A DNA stretch of 64,000 nucleotides from Geosiphon pyriformis (lineage: Eukaryota > Glomeromycota > Glomeromycetes > Archaeosporales > Geosiphonaceae): positions 310,001 through 374,000 of the forward strand of contig JAAOMT010000352.1 in assembly GCA_016748015.1 (NCBI GenBank), given 5' to 3'. Positions within the stretch are counted from its first letter, which is position 1; each line of letters opens with the position of its first letter. The translations under genes and the position numbers were made by a program. Below are positions 45,741-58,687 of this stretch, piece by piece. The notes under the pieces were generated by a model. It was not told the DNA's origin. It saw only the letters and a list, made by a program, of their open reading frames with translations, and searched no databases.

Positions 45741-46312
45741 GTATATAATATAAAATAAAATAAATAAAATAAAAAAAAAAAAAATTAGTATTATATTAAT
45801 AGCTATAAATAAAAGCTGTTAGTTTAGTATAATTAAGTAGTAGATGTTATTAACATAAGTTGCTAATGAAATTAGAGAATAATAATTTTAATTTAATAAA
45901 AAAAATAACATAAATTAGATAATAAAACAATACTTTTATTTGATATTTGGATAATTTTACTTTAAGATATAGAAAACTATTTTTTAAAGAAAGAAATATG
46001 TCAGAAATATTTATTGTTAACTAGTTAAAAACTTGTTTAAGTTTTTTTTACTTTTAATACTATTGCTATATATATATATTTTTTGTTATACAAGATCTTA
46101 TACATTTTTATTTTTTTTTATGCTATTTTCTAAAACTGTTTATTTTTGAGCAAGTTGCCATAATTTTTTGGAAATATGTTCAATTTTTATAAATGTGCAC
46201 ATTTCTGAAAATATGCTTACATATTGAGTATTATTTTTTTATTAATTTATTCTTATAATTTATCTTTTTATTTTTTTCTTGTATTCTTTTTTTATAAATA
46301 ATACTATCTATT
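45741..46312. other. Low-complexity A/T spacer
   Basis: Runs such as AATAAAATAAATAAAATAAAAAAAA and TATATATATA, and T-rich tracts. No coding or family match seen. Confidence 0.5.
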
Positions 46313-48580
46313 AGACTGTAATAAAATAGAAAAAATACTTGAGTCAAAAATTTGATATATATATAAACTACAAAGAATTAACATTAATTTAGAAGCAAAA
46401 ATTTGAAAATAATTATTATACAAAATAAAATAGAATTATCATAATTTAATTATACAGTATATTATAAAAAGAAAAAAAAATAGAAATACCAATAGTTTAT
46501 TCAAAATGAAACAAATTTAAGAACATTTTAACACCAAAAATAAGTTAAAAGATAAATATACAAAAATATTAACAACTTTAATATTATATTAATATTTAAC
46601 TGTTTAAGAAAAATTATTTTAGAATAAACAAAACAATATAAAACAATATAAAACAATTAAAATATTTTATTACTTATTAAAATATACTATATTAAAAAAA
46701 TAGAAAAGAACCAAACTAATTACTTAAAGTAGTTACAAAACCAGAAAAGAATACAATACTATTTAATATATATTTAAAGCTAACAACAGAATATTTTTAT
46801 AAAAAATCACAATTAAAAGAACTAAAAAACAATATTATTAGTTATTAATATATTTAGACATTATTTAATATGTTTAAAATTGTAATGTTTATTAAAAAAA
46901 AAAGAAACAAAATCTAGTAAACTATTAAGACCAATTAAAGTAAAACAATTATTTAATTAGATTAGGATTAATTTAATAAAACTACTAACAATTATTAATA
47001 AAAACAATAAATATATAGCTATAGCAATAGACTATTTTATTAAATAGCCAGAAGTTAAAGTCATTCAAAGAACCAATACAGAAATAATAGCAGAATTTAT
47101 GTATAAAAAACTAATTTGTTATTATAAATGTCTAAAAAAATTATTATTAGACCAAAAAACTTATTTTGTAAATAAAACATTAATAAAATTAAGTCAAAAA
47201 TTTGGAATTATTATTATATTATCTACAAATAAATAACTTAGTTAAAAAGTTTAATAAAACATTATATAAAACAATTACCAAAATCAGTTAGAAAAATCAA
47301 GAGGAATAGAACTTATTTATGCTATTAATATTATTTGCTTATTAAACAATAAAACAAAATATAACTTAGACAATACTATTTGAATTGTTCTATAATAAAA
47401 CAGTAATACTATTAGTTAAAATAAATATTCAAACATATTTAACTAAACCAATAATAAAAGCTATCTTTTAAACAATATTGTTATAAAAAACATAATTTAA
47501 TAAAAACACTAAAAAATAAATAAAAAAAGCAGCCAATAATATTTAAAAGTCACAAAAAAGATAACATAATAACTAGTTATTAGATAAACCAGTTAAATTC
47601 AAGATTGGAAACAAAGTATTTTTATATTATACTAAAACAAAAAAATAATAGAATAAAAAGTTTGATTTCAAATAGAATAGTTTATTTTATATTAAAGAAA
47701 TTTTAGAAAATAAAACATACAAATTAAGATAGGACAATAAAATTTTAGCCAAAGCAATATATAGTAATTAACTTAAATTATATTACAACAGAATATTATT
47801 AATTATTAATAATATTCTACAATTAGAAGTACAAAAAATACCAATTAAACCATATAAAATTCCACAAAATTTGAAACTAATTATAATTATTAAAGCAAAT
47901 ATATATATTAAATCAGATATAAAGACCCAATACATATAACAAAAAAAAACCAAAAAAAAAATAAAAATTACTGATAATATTTACTTTATTATACAACTAA
48001 ACATAAAAATTACAATTAATAAATAAATTATCTAATATAAAAACACAAAAAAAAACAAGAGCTTTAAAATAATTAACAATACTAAGTACATCTATTATCT
48101 AAAAATATAGTAAATAAAATAATAAAAAAAGTAAAAACAGTGTTGAAAAATCTAATAATGACTATAGCATATTAGAAAATAACCAAAAAAAATTGAAATC
48201 AATAAACATAATAATTTGCTAAAAACTTTTGTTATTACCACTTAGGAAAACAATTAAATATTTAAAACTTATATATAAATAAAACCAAATAAATATTCAA
48301 TCTAATCATATTACAATAGATAAAACAATTTGTAAAAAAAATAGCTTAATTACATATACAAGAGCAATTTACTGCTTACAAATAGAATTTTAAAATTATT
48401 TAAAAATATTGCTATATTTAATAATATATACAATAACAATTAACCAATAATAAAAAATTATTAATGTTCAGTTTAAAAAATTACAAACCAGAATTGACAA
48501 TGTAATTCTAAAAAAAAAGTAATAAAGTTAATTTAAGAAAAAAACTTAAAAGATTTTAACAGAGCTTAATATTAAAAAAA
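46313..48580 (+). mobile_element. Family-3 pol relic, extremely AT-rich
   Basis: Aligns with element G from the RNase H region (G 38697) through integrase (core near 46900-47250) to the end of the extra ORF (G 40992, here about 48575, ending GAGCTTAATATT). Nearly all differences from G replace G or C with A or T; for example TGG codons become TAG. No frame survives. No LTR is recognisable after it. Confidence 0.82.
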
Positions 48581-48950
48581 AATATTATTATCTATGTAAT
48601 AATAGAAAAAGATAAAAGAAATAAATAAAACTACTATTAATAAAACTATGTATAACCATTAATTTACAAACAGGTTTATATTTTGTAAAATGTTGAAAAG
48701 TTTGAAAAACAAAAAACATTTTTTTCTTAAAACATTTTTTTCTTTTTAAAGAATTTTGAACATAAGTTTTTTTTTCAGTTATAAAAATCAATTAATAAGA
48801 TTAAAAACTATTAACAGTATTTTAAACATATAATTCGAGATCTTAATACTTTTAGTTTCACAATTATAATTATAATTTAATGGTAACAATTTTAATTTTA
48901 TATTTGCGCAAAAAGCTACAAAAAGATTAAATTAACAATTTGACGGGTTG
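48581..48950. other. Border spacer between repeats and genes
   Basis: AT-rich, with one small minus-strand ORF (48791-48588) of Lys/Phe-rich composition that looks random. It probably contains the 3' end of the eIF3d transcript. Base composition shifts to genic just after 48900. Confidence 0.45.
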
Positions 48951-51393
48951 CTATTTTTCTGCTAAAATTTCCTCTTCTTCGTCCAAATCTTCAGCATCAT
49001 CGAGCCCACCTTCTTCCTCCATTTCAAAAGAGCTCGGAGGAACAGAGTATAATCTAACAACAGGCTATTTAATCATCAGAAGTTAATAAAATTTAATTAA
49101 AAGCTACGGAAAGAAAAATAGTCTAGAAAATCCTTAATGTGTCTAACCTTGTTAGGATCTTTCAATAAAATATATTTACCCTCAGGCAGTTTCATACATA
49201 AATCAACAATTGTTCTCACAATACCCCAGCCATTGGATACAGAGAAATTCATTTGACCTGCAAAATCACGTGGTTTATAGTATTGAGCACCGAGAATAAC
49301 ATGACGTGTTTGATCTTTTGGATTAGCTCGAGAAACGTAACTTTGGAATAAGTAAAAATTTAAATATAATTTTAATAGTAACTCAGAATTGACAACCGAT
49401 AATCCATTTGAACTATTTGTAGATGGAATACATAAACTTTTGATACATACCCAAGTTTCATTTGATCAGCCCCAGCCAAGATACTTTGTACAGCCCACCT
49501 TGCTAATTTACAGCTATTATTTTTCATTTCGGTTGCTACTACTGCACCACGCTGAGTATCCAATCTTTGTCGCCAATCTAAAGCTCCTCCAGCACCTTGG
49601 GCACGTGAATCAAATTCATTCAAAGCTTTAATTGTAATAAATGTGTCATCACCTGTTGCCGTTTTGACAACTGAATCAAGCTGTGTGCGTACAATAAGTG
49701 TTAAGTTTTCCTCTTCATTGACGCTGAGGTCAAATCGTCGATAACGATAAGCACAAGAAGCTAGATAGTCAAATTCTTCAGGTGAATTCGTTAATGGATT
49801 TGGTTTGTCGAATTCATATTTTTCCCCCTATTATTTTTATAAATAAGAAGGTTTAACAACTTTCGCAACTGTAGAAAGTATGATCATTAATTTAGCACAC
49901 CTCATTCACAACTTGGGTAGCAAAAAAGTGGTTAATAAGGGTAGCTTCTAAAGCTAAAGCACTGGGAGAATTAATGTTATCTTTGTCCCCTGTCTCAATC
50001 GGAGGATCAGCCGCGTTTTCATTCACAGTTATGTAATCTAAAAAAGCTTGAAATTACTATTTTACCAAGTTATAAAAATTTAGCACAACTTATTGCTTAC
50101 CATATACACCATTGTTTCTTTTGTCAAATAATAGCTTATTTCCAAAACGATGAATCACCATGTCCCAGGGGTAGACCGTTCGGGGTGCGCACATTAGAAG
50201 ACTAAGCACAGTATCAGTGGCAAAAACAACTGCGGAATCTTCTTTTACGAGCTAATAATATTTATAAAACTTCAATTGTTTCTCCCAATTTTGTAATATT
50301 TGAAAAAAATGATGCAATCAATTTTTAATTACAAATTACTTGTTCAATAATTGGATCTTTTGCAGTTCCAGTAAAATGTCGAACACGTTCAATTTGCTGT
50401 AGTGGTTTTTCTGTTTTAGTTGATATGGCATTATATGACTTTTCATAATAAAACAATGTCCCGTGTGACGATCTAAAATGGAAAGGAGTGTATTATATTA
50501 AAAATAAAATAAAAACAAAATAAAATATCTTCATTTTGATTACTTGCATATCCTCGCCATCATCAACATCCAAATTTAGTTTTGATAGTCGACTAAACTC
50601 TATTTCTTCGAGAACTTTCCATTCTGGCCCAACAGTTACAGAGGCATCACGGGTACGTTGGGGCTTAATGCCTAGGTAATTAGTGAAATAATTTTCTGAC
50701 TCCTCAAACGTCCTAATACTGACATACCTTATCATAATCTTTCCATCCAAAACGTCTACGGACTACGGCAGTAACGTTCTTACCTCCAAATAGATTCCTC
50801 CCAGGCATCCCCATCCGATTGAATTGACCATTTCTAACATTACGATTTTGTTGACCTCCTCTACCTCCTTGTCTAATCTATGAAAGTTGAAAATATCATT
50901 CAAAATTAATATTTGCCCGATTTTGATTGAAACATTTATATCCATCTAAAGAAATGTCAACCTTAGGTCCTCCAGCAGTGCGATATTGTGATGCCTTCTT
51001 CTGGGCAGTGGTCCTGTTATCCACAACAGAAAAAGAAGCTTCATCTTCGTCATGTGTATATGTGAAGGCGCTTGAAACTCCACTACCATAGGCAGTGTAT
51101 TGATCTAAGGGTGGCATAATGAAAGAAGTTTAGATCGAGCTTGACCATTTTACACAAATATCTATAATCATAAAGGTACCTCGATAGTTTCGATAATTGA
51201 CTCGTTGTCGACCGGTCCCCTCCTTTTCTTTTTGTTCAGGTGTAGACCAATCCGCGATCCTGCCTAGCTTGTCAGCTTTACTATATGGTGCGTACGGTAT
51301 ATCTCTGAACTTTTCGGGAAACATATCAGGAGAAGGACCCCAGCCATTTTCGTTGTCAATAATTTTTGGTAATTTAAAGATAGGGTCAGTCAT
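48951..51393 (-). CDS. EIF3D: Eukaryotic translation initiation factor 3 subunit D (10 exons, 575 aa)
   Basis: Exons, in transcript order: 51393-51180, 51104-50962, 50877-50728, 50663-50548, 50472-50340, 50251-50101, 50037-49901, 49827-49451, 49340-49148, 49064-48951. They sum to 1728 nt and stay in frame. Family signatures: N-terminal [20 protein letters not shown], then [13 protein letters not shown], a Gly/Arg-rich basic segment ([13 protein letters not shown]), [64 protein letters not shown] and an acidic tail ([17 protein letters not shown]). Known role: peripheral eIF3 subunit that helps recruit mRNA to the 40S ribosome and can bind certain caps directly. Intron 4 uses a GC donor (AT|GCAAGT), the only choice that keeps phase. 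Length matches the family. Confidence 0.95.
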
Positions 51394-51564
51394 TATAATT
51401 TTACAGAAAAATAAGCTCTGTTATTCAGAAAATTATTGAAAAAAAAGGGTTTGTTTGTTTGTTAGAATCTGACATGGATAAATTATGCATAATTCATTGT
51501 CCACGCAAATCTTCATTCAATTTAAATTAACTGCCTAAAAGGTTTGAAGACCAGTTTCATAGGT
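51394..51564. promoter_or_regulatory. Divergent promoter between eIF3d and cofactor C
   Basis: Only 171 bp separate the two start codons, so both 5' UTRs and core promoters must lie here. AT-rich; no clear TATA box singled out. Confidence 0.6.
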
Positions 51565-52963
51565 ATGAGTTCCTTGGAAGGGCATCAATCTGAACGAAAA
51601 ACCGATACTAAGGAAGCAGCCGCAAACTTTTGGCAAGGTTTTCAAAAGGAACGAGAAGGTTACGCCTTTAATGTTTTTCATTATCAAGAAAAGCTTATGA
51701 AAACTGTTCACATAGACCACATATTTGTTACACGATAAAATTAGCGATTCAACAAGCCCTCGCCTCACTCTATACCAAGCCAAAATCTTCAATTACTTTC
51801 ATTTGTGATAAAATATTGGAAAGAATCAATGACTTGGAAAAAAAGTTAACCGAGGCTACAATATACCTGCCGCCATATGATCAACGGCAATTGTCTTTGG
51901 TAAACTATAAAATTTATCTTTGATATTGCTTTTTGGAGGTGGGTTACTGCCTTTTTATGTATTAATCACTCGGTGATGAATCAAGCAAATAAAGTTTTTG
52001 ATTGACGAACTGAATACACAGCGAGCATCATTAGCCCCAAAGAGCAAATTTTCTTTCAAATCTCGAAAAACAAGTGGGATTTCTGGGGCTACTATTGCTA
52101 GTGGTAATATTCCCGAGACGAAGAAAAGTCAAGAGAAAACAGCAACTATAATCAAAGCCCCTGTTACTACCACCATAAATGCTACAACAGATCCTAACAT
52201 TCGAATAATAACATTGGATAATAGGCAGAATTCCTTACTTTTTATTAATTCTTATATACCATTATCAATGAAATTGGACGATGTTAAGAAAACTGGGGGA
52301 ATTTTAGATTTTCAACTTTCCAATTTATCAAATTGTATTGTAAATTTGGTGAGTCCCAAAGTGATTATTGGTGCCATACAAATCAAGGGATTAAAAAATA
52401 CTTTAGTGGTGGCTGGACCAGTTGCGAGCTCGATATTGATTCATGATTGTGAGCAGTGCGTATTTGTTGTTGGGTGTCATCAGGTAAATAAATTTTCTAA
52501 ATATACTTGAAATCAAATAAAATTTTTCATTCTATTTCATCTTATTTCATTCCAGTTTCGAATGCATGCCTCCAAAAAAATAACCATTTATTTACATGTG
52601 ACAAGTCATCCAATTATTGAAGATTGTCACGAAATTCAATTCGCTCCTTATACATTATTGCTTGATGGTTTGGAGAGTATGTTTAAGGTAAATGAGTGTG
52701 ATAAAAATGATTAAATTATTTCTTAAAAACTGAATTTGAAAAAATTTTAGGCTGCAAAACTGGACCCGAAAGTAAATAAATATGAAAAAGTGGAAGATTT
52801 TAATTGGCTCCGACAACAAGCTTCTCCCAATTGGAGTCTGGTCCCAGAGGAAAAATTACGTAAACAATGGCCAGCGTTGGTGGCTTCTGAAAATATTGAT
52901 CAAGAATCCAAGATAGTGACAGAAGACATTGTAGCTGAGATCCTCACAGACATTTTGGGGTGA
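51565..52963 (+). CDS. TBCC: Tubulin-binding cofactor C (5 exons, 360 aa)
   Basis: Exons 51565-51658, 51745-51899, 51995-52483, 52556-52687, 52751-52963 (1083 nt). The start MSSLEGHQSERK at 51565 is chosen because upstream codons lie in the short shared promoter. Residues 20-85 form the helical tubulin-binding N-terminal domain (FWQGFQKEREAIQQALASLY, LERINDLEKKL), followed by a Ser/Thr/Lys-rich linker. The C-terminal beta-helix (about 150-310) has DCEQCVFVVGCHQ and then FRMHASKKITIYLHVTSHPI, in which Arg248 corresponds to the arginine finger. Known role: GTPase activator for tubulin in the cofactor D/E/C heterodimer assembly pathway. The family is usually 340-350 aa. Confidence 0.94.
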
Positions 52964-53297
52964 TATGTTTGAATTGGCTTTTTCAAAGGCTCTTTTTAAT
53001 TTTGGAGTCTTCTAGACAAAGCGATAAATATGTTTTATCATGCGACAACTTTATTACCTCTATAATTTTACAAACCAATATCAAATATTCGTTGACGGGC
53101 TTTCCTATTTCTAAACAAAAGTTGGACACTATGCTCTAATCTTTGACCCAATAAATTTGGGATCTATGCAGCCTCGATTAGGTGACCAAATAATACTCCA
53201 ATTCGGGAAATGCAAAAAAAAAAAAGATTGAAATATTGCTAATAAATCGAGACTAGACCTTTCCGCACTTCAAAATTCTCGAAAATTTTTATTTCCT
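52964..53297. other. Intergenic region, cofactor C to HMG-CoA synthase
   Basis: 334 bp holding the 3' end of one gene and promoter of the next; an A-run at 53213-53224. No gene or repeat seen. Confidence 0.5.
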
Positions 53298-55489
53298 ATG
53301 ACCTCCCTTAATGCTAAGACATATCCAGCAAACGTAGGGATATTAGCCCTCGAAATTTATTTCCCAAAAAGAGTAGGCAGCCCATTCTCAAGGACAAAAT
53401 GGATTCCTTCACAGTCTATTAAACTGATTCTGTTACTTACATTTAAACCCCAAGTGTGTCGTTCAAGCCGAACTCGAAAAACATGACGGGGTATCTACAG
53501 GAAAATATACTGTTGGCTTAGGACAAACAAAAATGGGTGTTTGTGATGATCGTGAAGGTGGTCTATTCTTTAAAAGAAAACCAATATTTTTTCTTATTTT
53601 TGAAAAAATTAAAATTTCAAAATCTCCATTACAATTATAGATATTAATTCCATCGCTTTGACAGGTGTGATCCTTTTAATAGGATGTTCTTTAATCAGTT
53701 CTACCTTATAAGCTAATAGCTAATAAAATCTTTACTATTTAAATGAATTGTAGCGGTACAAAATCTTGTTGAAAAATATAACATATCTTATAATGATATT
53801 GGTCGTGTGGAAGTTGGGACTGAAACAATTGGTAATTACTGTTATTTTAGCATCTCCGTTTTCTTCATTGGCCCTTTTTCAATTGTTTTATTTAGTTGAT
53901 AAATCGAAGGCTGTCAAAACTGTTTTGATGCAATTGTTCGCCGAATCTGGCAATACTGATGTCACAGGAATTGACACTACCAATGCCTGTTATGGAGGTA
54001 AATTAATTAGTGTTTATAAAAACATGAAGATCCTCATATATACAAATTTAATATTTCTCGATACCTTTGCTTCAGGTACGGCGGCTCTTTTTAATGCCGT
54101 CCACTGGATAGAGTCATCATGGTGGGATGGAAGATATGCACTTGTTGTTGCCGGAGATATTGCTGTATACGCGTCAGGACCGGCTCGTCCAACTGGTGGT
54201 GCTGGCTGTGTTGCATTACTTATTGGTGAAAATGCACCGATTTTATTTGAACGAGGTTATTTTCAATTTCATTTTAGAATCTCAAGGTTATTAGAAATTT
54301 GTGAGGTACTAGTTTAATAAATTTTCCAACTACATGACTCTCGAAATCTATATTAAAATTTCACGCAGGTCTTCGTGGAACCCATATGGAACATGTTTGG
54401 GATTTTTGTAAGATTCGCGTTAGCCTTATTCCGGTAAATTTTTGAGTTAATTGTTTAGTTAATGTGTGCATCTCATTTCACTTTGATTAGACAAGCCAGA
54501 TTTAAGCTCGGAATTTCCAGAGGTTGATGGGCATGTCAGTAATTCATGCTACCTGAAAGCACTAGATATTTGTTATAGTCGATATTGGGACAAACTCATC
54601 GCTAAAGTAATCCTTCATTTTCCTTATTAATCAAAATTATAATTTTGCTTCATCAGACAAATTAATTCCTTTTTGATTTTCTAGGGCCAATCTATTCTAC
54701 CAAAGCTTGATCATTTTGATTATATTCTATTTCACGCACCTTATTGTAAATTGGTTCAAAAGGCTTTTGGGCGTTTGTATTATAACGATTTTATTCGTCA
54801 TCCAGATCATGAAAAATATCAAAGTGTTTCGCAATATAAGGTAGACGCATTATTGGTAATTTTTCATCTCGATTTTTGCAAATAATTCTAATTTTAAGTA
54901 TTTCAGGACATCGAACCTGAGGTGTCTTTAAACTCAAAAGAACTTGAAAAGGCATTTGTTGCTCTTTCTGAAAGCGAATATACTAAAATGGTATTACCTA
55001 CATTACTACTTGCCACTCAAAATGGTAATATGTATACTGCCTCTTTATATGGCGCTCTTATATCGCTTTTGGCTACCGTGCCTTCTGATGATCTGGTTTG
55101 TATTATAAAATTTACCTATTATTTTATGCTCCAATAGTTACTGAAATCACACTATTCTTTAGATAGGAAAGCGTGTTGGGCTTTTTTCTTATGGATCAGG
55201 CTTGGCCGCAACATTTTTTTCTTTACAAATTATATCACCCATCACAAACATTGTTGAGCAACTTGATCTTCACAATCGCCTTGACTTGCGCGTTGAGTTA
55301 ACACCCGAACAATTTCAAGAAATAATGCGTTTGAGAGAGATGACTCATTCCAAAAAGGATTTCTCTCCGGTGGGTGACGGAACCCCTTTAAATGAAGCCT
55401 TCTTCGAGGGCTCCTACTATCTCGATCATATTGATGACAAATGGCGGCGTTCTTACAAACGAACGGGCAAAACTGTTATCGCCAGCTAA
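53298..55489 (+). CDS. HMGCS: Hydroxymethylglutaryl-CoA synthase (11 exons, 462 aa)
   Basis: Exons 53298-53372, 53455-53557, 53641-53664 (24 nt), 53754-53831, 53896-53997, 54076-54255, 54369-54407, 54491-54606, 54685-54840, 54907-55095, 55163-55489; 1389 nt, in frame. It condenses acetyl-CoA with acetoacetyl-CoA to HMG-CoA, the step before HMG-CoA reductase in the mevalonate/sterol pathway; it is presumably the cytosolic form, as no leader is seen. Catalytic residues are present: Glu91 (VGTETI), nucleophile Cys125 (NACYGG) and His256 ([17 protein letters not shown]). Other marks: [28 protein letters not shown], and the C-terminal [15 protein letters not shown]. Length fits the family. Confidence 0.96.
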
Positions 55490-55804
55490 GGGTAATATAC
55501 ATTTTTTTAAATTTAACCCAATTTTGAGGTTAGACGTTAAATAATGTTACGATATTATGTATTATATTTATCCCTCGAAATTTATCAAGAGGCCATTTGT
55601 ATAAAAAAGCTTCATTCGACCCAAAATTCCCAACCCCGATATTCACACTATCCTCGACAAGCAACCATTTGGGATCTTGAAAATACAATCAATTTTTTCG
55701 TTCTTTCGTTATATGAATAGGACAATCTAATTATTGTCAATGAATTTTGGCCAATGAAAATTCTATTTAACAAATTTTATAAATTGAAATACAATTACAA
55801 TAAA
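55490..55804. other. Convergent 3' intergenic region
   Basis: 315 bp between the stops of HMG-CoA synthase (plus) and the sorting nexin (minus). It should contain both poly(A) sites. No ORF or repeat seen. Confidence 0.5.
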
Positions 55805-58687
55805 TTAACCAAAACCGTTTGTCTGAACTGGCATATCGAGAACTTTACGGCTCAAGGCCTTCCAATTTTCGTAAAGTTGTTGTGAAAATTTAAGTTGTTC
55901 TTGGGCAAAATTTTGATAAAGGAGTGAAATAAACATGGAACTTTTATGATATAATGATAGTTCGGCGTTTAAGCAATGGCGAACAAAGATTCTTCGTTTT
56001 TGTTGAAGATCAATATCTTCCTTATCCTTAAACCGTAGGAAGGTGCATGATAATGAAAAAATGATGTTGGCATGATTGTTCAAATGTCGAATGGGAAAAG
56101 ACCATTTGTGAAAATACCTTTTGTATGGCAGCTGATAATTTATCGACATCTTCCTTCCCTGATAAAGGCAATTTTGCCTCATTAGATGCTATTCGAGTGT
56201 TTAAGGTTGCAGTGGTATCCGTGGCGATCCTATCTCTTCTTTCTAACGTTTCCTAAAGGTAATGAATAAGAAATTTATAGCATTTAAAAAACCTTATGAA
56301 ACAAGAGTGCCATATCTTACCCGAAATGAAACTAATAAATCTCGGTGTCGTTTCAAATTCTCCAATACGTTTTCAAGAGTTGAAACAGCCTATATGACGG
56401 TTCAATTAATTATTGTGCGCGCGTTGTCCATCAAAAACTTGAATTAGTTTGTGTTTGCATACTTCTTCCTCTATAATTGCGCTAGCCCTTTGAACATGAG
56501 TAGAAACCTCTGTTAAACCGCTCACAACTTGTGAACAATTCGAGCCATCTTCGATGTCACATCCCTTTTCACTTTCAATCAACGAGCTAAGTTAAAAGAA
56601 AATTTGAAATGATTCAATATGGTATATTTAAACTATTTTGAATATATTGGAACTTACTTTAGTGCAAGTCCATAGCGCATATAATCAGTTGAGGTGCCTT
56701 ATTGTATTGTTAGATCAGTTTGGAAATGAGGATATCGAAAAAATTGTTAGGCGTGATTTAAGAACAATGATAATATACCTTCACGTCTGCGAGCAATTCG
56801 TTCCATTATATGGCACATGTTACGATAATGTTCGATAGCGCCAGTCAATTGAATTTTTAAAATTTTAAGCCTTTCATCCAAGTCATGAGGTATACGCCTT
56901 TCTATCTCAATTGGAATATGCTTCTTTAGGAATTCTTCCTCCAAATCGGGTGTATTTGTTTTACGCCATAAAGCTATTTCCTAGTTTTTGTCAACTTCAA
57001 ATAAACATTAATTGACACGGGATAAAAGATTAAAGGTGGTTTTTGGTAGAAAGGAATATCGTACTTGTTGCTCGGTTAAAAACATTGAAAATAGCTCATC
57101 ATCTTTTAAAACAGGATGCCTCGCGATAAAATTCAAAAAACGCGTAAGTCCTTTTCGGCGTTTCTCAAGAAATGATTCGTCGACTGTGAAATAAAATCCG
57201 TTGACTATTTTAGGATGAATTTTCATGTAGATGTTAACGTGCAGATTTGCAAAATAAACTGGTTACTGGAATATATGAAAATTTTACCGCCAATTTTTTT
57301 CGGCGGTAAGGAAGGTAAAATTCGAAACGGGTACTTTTTTACGAGACATTCCATCAACCACCAGAAATCGCTATAGCGCCTCAGAGCTTTTACACCATGT
57401 ACCTTTCAATAATGGTTTTTTGATTTTATAAAGAAGTAATTGTTTGATAAAAAAGAAAGCTGAAATATAAACTTATTTACCTGTGATTCTACTATATAAT
57501 TGACATGTTTGAAAAGGAAACCTTCTCTTTCAGGTGCAAATTTTACAGATATTGAATCCATATCTAGGCACCATTGAAATTCTCCCTTGTGTGCATAACT
57601 TCCTTTAAAAGTTATCTCTGTAGCAGCACTACTAGATTCCGGATATGGGGTAGTTTCATCTGAGATTCTCAAAGTTGGGACCGATGGTATTGGATTGGTT
57701 GATATTGATGTTGATGTTGAAGGCATAGCCCAAGGATCGGCTTCGAGTGGTGCTGAAGTAGGTGGTGAGATGGAAGGGACAGCAAGATTCCCGAAACTCG
57801 CTGACCGAAAATTAATGTTTTCCAAATTTGGAAGTATAGGTTCTGGTAAGTCTACATAAATAAAAGAATTTAAAAAGTGTATATTTTTAATTCAAAGCGT
57901 CCAACAGTTTAAAAATTTAAGAGATAGATTAGTTCAAGTAATTTTACCTTCTTTCCGCGATATTAGATTTTCGATAGACACATCTATAAATGAATATTTC
58001 ATTGTTTGTTAGATATTTTTAATGCCTGGAACAGAAAAGGAAATGGTTTAATAAGAGCATCAGGTCTTAATGAATGTGTACCCATATGCTTTTGGGCTAA
58101 TGCGACCAAGGCTAGAGCGGTATTAAATTCCCCTTGATTTACCCTTGTACTACTGGGTACGGTGAGATTCACTATCTGGGATAGTTATGATATCATCAAG
58201 CATATCCGATTAGAATTGAAAGTCAAAATGATACATAATAAATAATAAAAGACGTTCACCTTTTCTACTATATTATGTGGTTGCCCACTCACACCCAAAA
58301 TTTTATTTAAAGCAGAAATTGGGATCCTTCCAGCACTCGGGTGAGCAAGATTGAAAGCAGTTGAATATATTTCAGGTAAAACCACGTCGGCTATTCAAGC
58401 AATAACATTAAGTGAGGCAACTTTGAAAAAGTACAGGCTAGAAAAAAATTGAGGAAGTAGGGTTTTCGAGATAAAAAGCGAGGAATAAGGAATCTCACAC
58501 CTAAGATGTTGGAAGTTTCTGCCCCCTTAAGGGTTGAAGGTGGATCCCAAGGGTTTCCAATATTAAGGTTATCAACAAGAAAAGATCCCGATAAAGGAGG
58601 GTTAACATCAACAAGGTCGTTAACCGAGGTTGGCGTCGTTGTTCCAAAAAATGAAGTGGACAATTCGTCGTCGTCCATAATATCCAT
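55805..58687 (-). CDS. MVP1: Mvp1/SNX8-type sorting nexin (13 exons, 629 aa)
   Basis: Exons: 58687-58501, 58390-58260, 58175-58082, 57983-57948, 57851-57481, 57402-57288, 57204-57065, 56980-56779, 56697-56658, 56586-56439, 56389-56321, 56252-56118, 56026-55805 (1890 nt). The N-terminal part has [19 protein letters not shown] and an EH-like helical segment ([38 protein letters not shown]), then a Ser/Thr/Pro-rich linker. The PX domain is about residues 215-340, with the PtdIns3P-binding [10 protein letters not shown] (Arg282) and the Pro-rich LPSLPPKK loop. [20 protein letters not shown] leads into a BAR-type helical region (about 350-629). Known role: endosomal membrane remodelling and retrograde sorting to the Golgi. 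Exons 9-11 are short and least certain. Confidence 0.9.
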
